From: Desulfurococcales archaeon
GTDB lineage: Archaea > Thermoproteota > Thermoprotei_A > CAZTBM01 > SZUA-1508
Length of the DNA stretch: 11,254 bases
Reading direction: 5' to 3'
Assembly (NCBI GenBank): GCA_015661855.1
Contig: DQVH01000119.1
Coordinates: 1 to 11,254, forward strand
Shown: in pieces, positions 6,507 through 11,254 of the stretch
How positions within the stretch are numbered: the stretch's first letter is position 1
How the letters are laid out: each line of letters starts with the position of its first letter
Translations under genes and position numbers: made by a program
Notes under the pieces: generated by a model
Told to the model about the DNA's origin: nothing
The model's input: the letters and a program-made list of their open reading frames with translations, nothing else
Databases searched by the model: none

Positions 6507-6881
6507 ATGAGTATATCATTAACACCATTAGAGAGGAAAGCTTACGAAATAATAAGGAAGTCTGGAAAGAATGGGATACTCCAGAGTGAGCTTTGGCGTA
6601 TATTAGGAGTAGATAGTAGGGAAGGTTCAAGGATAGCTCTTAGACTTTTGAAGAAGGGGCTTATTGAGAGAGAACCAGTAGTACATAATGGTAAGAGAAC
6701 TTACAGGTTAATGCTTAAAGAGGAAAAGGGGATAGATATCAATATAGATTTGGTAATAAACATACCATGCTTCACATGCTCTCAATATTTAAGGTGTGGT
6801 GAAGGAAGCTACTTGAATCCTGTAACCTGCCCTAAACTAACTAAGTGGATTTTAAGTGAAGTAAGAAAACGTAAACAATAG
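6507..6881 (+). CDS. tfeB: Transcription factor TFE-beta (hRPC39/RPC34-like winged helix with Fe-S cysteine motif)
   Basis: TFE-beta pairs with TFE-alpha (the TFIIE-alpha homologue) in Sulfolobales and relatives and helps RNA polymerase to melt promoters. The 124-residue protein has an N-terminal winged helix (about 5-70: LTPLERKAYEIIRKSG, the ILQSELWRILGV helix-turn-helix, then a wing around KRTYRLML). The C-terminal domain has Cys at 88, 91, 97 and 108 (C-x2-C-x5-C-x10-C) followed by KLTKWI. This spacing and the following Trp match the cubane iron-sulfur domain described for human RPC39 and archaeal TFE-beta. The ATG at 6507 follows a GAGG-containing leader; the ATG at 6497 is out of frame. 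It lies 369 bases after tfb on the same strand and is convergent with trm1 (19 bases apart). A generic wHTH regulator is the alternative, but the cysteine pattern argues strongly against it. Confidence 0.85.
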   Translation: MSISLTPLERKAYEIIRKSGKNGILQSELWRILGVDSREGSRIALRLLKKGLIEREPVVHNGKRTYRLMLKEEKGIDINIDLVINIPCFTCSQYLRCGEGSYLNPVTCPKLTKWILSEVRKRKQ

Positions 6882-6900
6882 CACTTACAGCCAGTTAATT

Positions 6901-8112
6901 TTAAGACTTCATGTTTAAAATTAACTCTCTAAGTAAATTATAAGGCATATCTGTTCTTAAACCTCTACTATCAAAGTGTGATCTTACCACTCTATACCCT
7001 TGCCTCTCAATTTCCTCTATAAGTTTCTGCATTGGAGGCATTGATGTACGGAGTTTACTACATAATTTATCAAGTCTATAGTAGTATGGTGAATTTATTT
7101 TATACTCCTCCCGCAATGTAGTAAGGAGAGCTATAATTCTATTTTTAGTATTTAATTGGAGTTCCCCAAGAACAGTTAATGCTTTATCTATAAGCTCTAT
7201 TTTGCCTAGTTTTCCAATCCATAACGGGCCAAGTATTATGAGTTTCGATGAGCATATAGGGCATGTATGTGAATATTCAAATGGTTCTGTAGAGACATCC
7301 CTGAAGAGACAGTTATAGCAGTATAGAATGTAGCCAATTTCGTTCTTTATGATACTTGAAGCCTTTCTAGCTCCTTTACAATATCTCACGTAGGCTCTTA
7401 CATAGTAATCAGCATAGTATGAAAGATACACTTCCATGTAAAGATCGTATACAGCTCCTCTTAAAGCTAGTGATGCTAAGAGAACTCTAACTGCCATCTC
7501 CTTTTCAAAATCGGTTTTACTCACTTTCACATGGTATCTTCTAAAACATGCATCAGCATGAGTACCTGTTAAAGGAGCGGTATCTGTAGCTGTAACTGCT
7601 ATGAAACCACCGTTTTTTAAAGCATTTAATGCGGAATCAATGAATGGTATAGGTGAACCAAAGGGATCTATATCTATTAGATCAAATCTCACACCTAACG
7701 ACACATAATATCTTAACATTAAATTTGCCTCTAAACAGTCAACAATAACCCTATCCTCAACATTATTTAGTTTTACATTTTCAAGCATGAGCTCGTAGGC
7801 TATAGGGTTTATATCATTAATATATACCTTTTCTACATTGGAGCATTCAATAGCATACCTTATCCCTCTAATACCTGTTCCGGCTAGTGGATCCGTTACA
7901 ATCATCTTATGGGGATAGTCTATAGTGTTAATGAAGAGTACTGCAATATCTCTGTTAAACTCCATACGCGGATTGTAGAAGACTGGTGCCCACGATGGCT
8001 CATAAAGTCCATTAGGCCTCCTATAGTAGTCTAAGTTTGGTATAAAAGCTTTCGTCAATCCCTCCCTTATAATTATTAATGGAATTCTTTTATGAATACT
8101 ACTGTATGTCAT
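6901..8112 (-). CDS. trm1: tRNA (guanine26-N2)-dimethyltransferase Trm1
   Basis: Trm1 uses S-adenosylmethionine to make N2,N2-dimethylguanosine at position 26 of tRNAs. The 403-residue protein begins with the substrate-side motif VFYNPRMEFNRDIAV (44-58). The SAM-binding loop DPLAGTGIRGIRYA (74-87), the acidic NDINPIA (99-105), the catalytic IDPFGSP (148-154) and TATDTAPLTGTHADACFRRY (174-193) follow. The C-terminal domain has a zinc-finger pair, CYNC (265-268) and CPIC (284-287). Length and motif order match archaeal Trm1. The ATG at 8112 lies about 20-25 bases from an A-box, so the mRNA is probably leaderless. The THEP1-type gene upstream ends 53 bases before it. Confidence 0.96.
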   Translation of the reverse strand: MTYSSIHKRIPLIIIREGLTKAFIPNLDYYRRPNGLYEPSWAPVFYNPRMEFNRDIAVLFINTIDYPHKMIVTDPLAGTGIRGIRYAIECSNVEKVYINDINPIAYELMLENVKLNNVEDRVIVDCLEANLMLRYYVSLGVRFDLIDIDPFGSPIPFIDSALNALKNGGFIAVTATDTAPLTGTHADACFRRYHVKVSKTDFEKEMAVRVLLASLALRGAVYDLYMEVYLSYYADYYVRAYVRYCKGARKASSIIKNEIGYILYCYNCLFRDVSTEPFEYSHTCPICSSKLIILGPLWIGKLGKIELIDKALTVLGELQLNTKNRIIALLTTLREEYKINSPYYYRLDKLCSKLRTSMPPMQKLIEEIERQGYRVVRSHFDSRGLRTDMPYNLLRELILNMKS

Positions 8113-8128
8113 AAGCTATTATGCTACC

Positions 8129-8140
8129 TCTTTTAAATAT
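8129..8140 (-). promoter_or_regulatory. TATA box of trm1, probably leaderless
   Basis: On the minus strand ATATTTAAAAGA spans about 8129-8140, centred about 22-26 bases before the trm1 ATG at 8112. That is the normal distance from A-box to start site in crenarchaea, so transcription should begin at or next to the ATG. It suggests trm1 has its own promoter rather than relying on read-through from the genes upstream. Confidence 0.55.
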
Positions 8141-8165
8141 TTAACTTACGGAACTGGATCTCCAA

Positions 8166-8717
8166 TTATGCAATATACGATTTAATGTACGATATTATCT
8201 CATGGTATAATCTTTCTCTATTCTCACGTGATACTACATACCTCTTATAACTTTTAAGTAGTGCTAGAATGGTAGGATCTGAAAGTTTATAGTGGTGGAC
8301 GACTATTACGTGTTTATCGGATTTAAGTACGTTAATAAAGCTATTTTTGAGTTCATTTATTAGTAACTCCATTGGACCTATTTCATCTATTGCTATAATG
8401 TCTGCTCTCTCTAGAGCTAAGGATAAAGCTTCCACACCTAGCTTACCAGCCTCATGTACATTAACAATATACTTACCTATTCTAGGTCCTCTACCATAGC
8501 CTTTTTTAGCGAGCCATGCTTCCTTACCGGTAAGTATATCTATTATTTTGAATCCAACTCTAAACCCTCTACTATCACGAACATCAGGGCAGATTATACC
8601 CCCTATAGTGAAACCCTTACTTCTAAGGTAATTAACGACTTTGTTAAGTAAAGTAGATTTACCGGAACCTGGAGGACCTGTTATGGCAATTCTAATTTTA
8701 CTCATAGTCTCGCTCAA
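8166..8717 (-). CDS. THEP1-type nucleoside-triphosphatase
   Basis: A small P-loop NTPase of the THEP1/NTPCR family, which hydrolyses NTPs in vitro and whose cellular role is not settled. The 183 residues contain the Walker A loop GPPGSGKS (14-21), the family segment CPDVRDSRGFRVGFKIIDI (43-61) and the Walker B strand IIAIDEIGPMEL (107-118). A VIVVHHY strand follows near 136-142. The start at 8717 is TTG, only nine bases after the COG1395 stop. An in-frame ATG at 8705 would give a protein four residues shorter, with KIRIAITGPPG close to the N-terminus as in many homologues, and may be the true start. The gene is probably co-transcribed with the COG1395 gene; the shared job, if any, is unknown. 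Confidence 0.9.
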   Translation of the reverse strand: MSETMSKIRIAITGPPGSGKSTLLNKVVNYLRSKGFTIGGIICPDVRDSRGFRVGFKIIDILTGKEAWLAKKGYGRGPRIGKYIVNVHEAGKLGVEALSLALERADIIAIDEIGPMELLINELKNSFINVLKSDKHVIVVHHYKLSDPTILALLKSYKRYVVSRENRERLYHEIISYIKSYIA

Positions 8718-8726
8718 TAACTTACT

Positions 8727-9680
8727 TTACATTATTTGTTCAATTATATTTTCTGCTCTCTTGAACTCTTTAACTTGATCCTCTCTAATAGTGTAAATAC
8801 CTAAGCTTTCAATATCCTTCTCTTCATCGGCATTACTTACAATCGCTATAGCTTTTGCTTTGATTACTTTGAGTATCTTATGGAGGGCTTCAACTTTAGG
8901 CATCATATTTTTCTCTCTTCTATGTTTGACTGCGAAAAATAGTCTATACGATTTGCTTTCAAGTTGAGCAGCTATATCTATTGGTGTAGCCCTTGTATGT
9001 ACTACTTGAAATCCTCTACTTGAAAGGTGGATTATTATTTCCTTTTCAACTGTTTCTTCAGGTATAGGATACTCTACTTCACCTTTAACTTCTAACTCAT
9101 CAATACTGAATGGTTTTAGTACTTCTTCACCAAATAACTCTATTATACGTATAGCCTTATATAGTGTGGTGTTTAGGCATCCTCTCTCATACTCATATAC
9201 TGTTTTCCTTGTTAGCCCAAGTAGTTGTGCAACATTACCTAGTGATAGACCTCTACTCTCCCTTATCTCTTTTAATTTTTTACCGTTAATTCTAACATAG
9301 TATCCTCCTCTACCAGCATATATGTATATGTTTCCATTCCGTAAAAGACATTCCAGTGATTCTGGTGTAATTGTTGGTATATTGAACCTTTCGTATATTA
9401 CCATGTCTTCGAGTCTACCTCTGTGTGACTTCTCGCCAACAATTATGCCTTTAGCTTTAAACATTATTGATAGTGATTTAAGCTCTTTTGCTTCATTCTC
9501 TGAGATCAGGTCTACATCATCTATTACCTTTATTAGTAGTGTTCTATCCTGTTTTTTAGCGATGAAGTTTATTGATCTCTTTCTTTCACCACTAGGATAA
9601 CTAACTAGTCCTACATTATAGCCTGCTTTCTCCAATATACTACATACTTTCTCATGTAGTCTTTGTAGTCGACTTGACAT
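8727..9680 (-). CDS. Archaeal HTH protein, COG1395 family, HTH between two nuclease-like domains
   Basis: A 317-residue protein of the archaeal COG1395 group, listed as putative HTH-type regulators without known targets. The middle (about 134-188) is a Cro/C1-type helix-turn-helix: KKLKEIRESRGLSLGNVAQL followed by LTRKTVYEYERG. The N-terminal domain (about 5-115) alternates strands and helices: INFIAKKQDRTLLIKVIDD, then AKGIIVGEKS and FNIPTITPESLECLL. The C-terminal domain (about 211-310) has a similar plan: a Phe-Gln-Val strand, PIDIAAQL, LFFAVKHRR, AKAIAIVSN, then GIYTIREDQV. I read both as restriction-endonuclease-like folds with incomplete active sites; this is inference. The ATG at 9680 has only a distant GGAGG. 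THEP1 follows nine bases after its stop. Confidence 0.85.
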   Translation of the reverse strand: MSSRLQRLHEKVCSILEKAGYNVGLVSYPSGERKRSINFIAKKQDRTLLIKVIDDVDLISENEAKELKSLSIMFKAKGIIVGEKSHRGRLEDMVIYERFNIPTITPESLECLLRNGNIYIYAGRGGYYVRINGKKLKEIRESRGLSLGNVAQLLGLTRKTVYEYERGCLNTTLYKAIRIIELFGEEVLKPFSIDELEVKGEVEYPIPEETVEKEIIIHLSSRGFQVVHTRATPIDIAAQLESKSYRLFFAVKHRREKNMMPKVEALHKILKVIKAKAIAIVSNADEEKDIESLGIYTIREDQVKEFKRAENIIEQIM

Positions 9681-9733
9681 TATTGAACCCTATAGTCTAT
9701 CCTCCACCTAATACTAGTACATGCCAATATTTA

Positions 9734-9743
9734 TGTTTAAAAG
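9734..9743 (-). promoter_or_regulatory. Candidate TATA box of COG1395-THEP1 operon
   Basis: CTTTTAAACA on the minus strand lies about 54-63 bases ahead of the ATG at 9680. Initiation about 25 bases on would leave a leader of roughly 30 bases that includes GGAGG. The gap 9681-9828 separates this operon from flpA and shows no other feature. Confidence 0.35.
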
Positions 9744-9828
9744 TCTTTCATATATTTAGTTTCCTAGCTAGCTCTCTATTAGTGTTAAAAATATGGAGAA
9801 TTTGGATGTACTCTAATCTATAATTATT

Positions 9829-10530
9829 CTATTTTCGATGGTATCTTGCGAGTACCATAGCGTGGTCTTTATCAAATGGCTCTAAATGTACTACATCTAC
9901 TATTTCGAATCCTCCTTCTTTTAGTGTATCTATCTCTTTCTTATATACTTCTGAGGGTTCCTCTGTTACATCTACACTTCTAGCCTTTATAGCGAAGAAT
10001 AGGTATCCTCCATCTTTTAGGAAGTATTTGGCGTTATCTACTATTAGTTTTGCCTGTTCAGGTTGTGCTACATCAGCGTATAATCCGTCAACTTCTTCAA
10101 CAATATGTCTATACTTGTGTGGCATTCTAGCATCTGCTAGTATGGGTATGAGGTTTCTTCTTATATCACATAATGTTACAAACTCCCTCATAACTCTTGG
10201 TGCAAATTCTACTCCGTAAACCTTACCCTCCATACCAACTATGTCTGATACATGACTAGCTGTTGTCCCTGTAGCTACACCCAAGTATAATATTTTATCT
10301 CCCTTCTTTATTGGTAATTCAGCTATACCCTTTATTAGTGCTGCTGCAAGCTTACTTCGATAAGCATTCCACTCTCTATACTCTTTATCGCCTATCTTGA
10401 ATAGTCTTTCACCATAAACTCTATGTCCGGGGGTTAAATTTTCTGTAGCTAGTCTTAGACTTCCATCTTCTAGTTCAACTATGTAGACGTGGTTATATTT
10501 ATCATGTGGTTTCACTTTAACTTCAGACAA
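9829..10530 (-). CDS. flpA: Fibrillarin-like rRNA/tRNA 2'-O-methyltransferase
   Basis: Fibrillarin is the SAM-dependent methyltransferase of the C/D-box guide RNP, adding 2'-O-methyl groups to rRNA and tRNA sites chosen by guide RNAs. The 233-residue protein is full length for archaea. The N-terminal domain includes ATENLTPG (28-35) and EYREWNAYRSKLAAAL (50-65). The SAM loop YLGVATGTTASHVSD (82-96), the acidic GVEFAPRV (106-113), LADAR (131-135), DVAQPEQ (153-159) and FFAIKARS (178-185) follow in the usual order. The start is TTG at 10530, directly after an excellent GGAGGGAGGG ribosome binding site; it gives the expected N-terminus. It lies 16 bases after the nop5 stop, the standard archaeal nop5-flpA operon. 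Confidence 0.97.
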   Translation of the reverse strand: MSEVKVKPHDKYNHVYIVELEDGSLRLATENLTPGHRVYGERLFKIGDKEYREWNAYRSKLAAALIKGIAELPIKKGDKILYLGVATGTTASHVSDIVGMEGKVYGVEFAPRVMREFVTLCDIRRNLIPILADARMPHKYRHIVEEVDGLYADVAQPEQAKLIVDNAKYFLKDGGYLFFAIKARSVDVTEEPSEVYKKEIDTLKEGGFEIVDVVHLEPFDKDHAMVLARYHRK

Positions 10531-10546
10531 GACCTACCCTCCCTCC
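10531..10546 (-). promoter_or_regulatory. Ribosome binding site deciding the TTG start of flpA
   Basis: On the minus strand GGAGGGAGGG followed by TAGGTC fills the gap between the nop5 stop and the flpA TTG. This strong purine run at the proper distance supports the non-ATG start. Confidence 0.6.
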
Positions 10547-11254
10547 TCACCTCTTCCTACGCTTCTTACGTTTAGGTACTCTCTTCTCTTCTACTCTCTT
10601 ACGCTCCTCAAGTTTACGTTTAGGTGGTTTCGGATATAACTGTTTAATCTCTTCAATCCTCTTCATTAAATCCTCTCTTAGCTTATCACCTATATATCGA
10701 CCTGTAAATGCATCAACCTTTGCTGCAATAGCTAGTTTAGCTGCTAATGCTCGTGCTATTTTACCTCTCTGCCATCTAGGCGATTTATGTATGTATGGGA
10801 ACTGGAATATAACTCCATGTTTTGGTGGTTTACCTCCAGTACGTAGCGCTCTAAAGAGTGCTTTTTCAGCACCTAATACCTGAATTGTTGATGCTGGTAG
10901 TTTTGCTAGTTCATCAAGCCCTCCAGCTAGTGATAATAGTCTTGCTCCAAGAAGTGGGCCTACAAGTGCTGTTACATTTGGTGCAACCTCCTTCATTACA
11001 GTATCAATGTAGTCTGCTATATCACTCCTTAACTTATATAATTCCAGTACTATTTTTGCTAGTGTTTGCATAGGTATTATATCTTCCTCTGATATGTCAG
11101 CTCCCATACTCTTCTTTGCTGCCTCAACAATTCTCCTAGCTTTACCCTCACTAAAACCTAGCTTTTTAAGTGCGTCTATAGTTAGGTTACTTCTACTACC
11201 AAGTTCTGCAACTATTCTAATATAGTCTTCATGCTCCCTTACAAGCTCATTTAA
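10547..11254 (-). CDS. nop5: C/D-box RNP scaffold protein Nop5 (Nop56/58), 5' end outside window
   Basis: Nop5 bridges L7Ae-bound guide RNA and fibrillarin in the C/D-box RNP. The frame stays open from the stop at 10547 to the window edge, giving 236 C-terminal residues; the ATG at 11107 is internal, since coding-like sequence (EHEDYIRIVAELG, then GFSEGKARRIVEAAKKSMG) continues above it. Visible are the coiled-coil part, then the Nop domain with PNVTALVGPLLGARLLSLAG, KLPASTIQVLGAEKALFRAL and PPKHGVIFQFP, and QRGKIARALAAKLAIAAKVD. The end is a highly basic tail of Lys-Arg-Glu repeats, usual in archaeal Nop5. The fibrillarin-binding N-terminal domain lies outside the window. It is the upstream gene of nop5-flpA. 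Confidence 0.96.
   Translation of the reverse strand, partial: LNELVREHEDYIRIVAELGSRSNLTIDALKKLGFSEGKARRIVEAAKKSMGADISEEDIIPMQTLAKIVLELYKLRSDIADYIDTVMKEVAPNVTALVGPLLGARLLSLAGGLDELAKLPASTIQVLGAEKALFRALRTGGKPPKHGVIFQFPYIHKSPRWQRGKIARALAAKLAIAAKVDAFTGRYIGDKLREDLMKRIEEIKQLYPKPPKRKLEERKRVEEKRVPKRKKRRKR

Noticed and set aside
8454..8651. 65-residue plus-strand ORF opposite the THEP1-type gene
   Set aside because: Shadow of a conserved P-loop gene, no independent support.

Overview
The window is a stretch of AT-rich archaeal chromosome, almost certainly from a hyperthermophilic crenarchaeote (Thermoprotei, Desulfurococcales-like; an Ignisphaera- or Staphylothermus-type genome is my guess, not something I can prove). 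The evidence is the gene content: ribosomal protein S8e, SRP19, Gar1, TFB, a TFE-beta with an iron-sulfur cysteine motif, archaeal Trm1, fibrillarin and Nop5. Tightly packed short operons, A-box-like promoters and several TTG starts point the same way.

Layout. Positions 3-1664 (+) hold the end of an archaeal coiled-coil protein (COG1340-like) followed by a DUF373 membrane protein. Convergent to them is a cis-prenyltransferase, uppS-like (1677-2501, -). Next comes about 1.5 kb with no intact gene (2502-4039). Reading the minus strand across frames shows that most of it is a badly decayed gene (about 2599-3867) with many stops and several frameshifts. Its remains carry an LTIILP-like strand, a His-Met-His (HUH) motif and a C-terminal winged-helix-like segment, which suggests a lost rolling-circle Rep-type protein.

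From 4040 the plus strand carries rps8e and srp19 (one unit), gar1 and tfb (one unit), then a 369-base gap with inverted repeats, and then TFE-beta (6507-6881). On the minus strand from 11254 down to 6901 lie nop5 (5' end cut by the window edge) and flpA as one operon, then a COG1395 HTH protein and a THEP1-type NTPase as another, and trm1 with its own apparently leaderless promoter.

How the genes work together. The core is RNA and RNP biology. Nop5 and fibrillarin form the C/D-box 2'-O-methylation RNP, Gar1 belongs to the H/ACA pseudouridylation RNP, SRP19 to the signal recognition particle, S8e to the small ribosomal subunit, and Trm1 methylates tRNA position 26. TFB and TFE-beta are two basal transcription factors encoded only 369 bases apart. 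The left end (coiled-coil, DUF373, UppS) looks membrane- or envelope-related. The decayed gene is the only accessory-looking DNA I can see; no tRNA, CRISPR array, intact insertion sequence or obvious attachment site was found.
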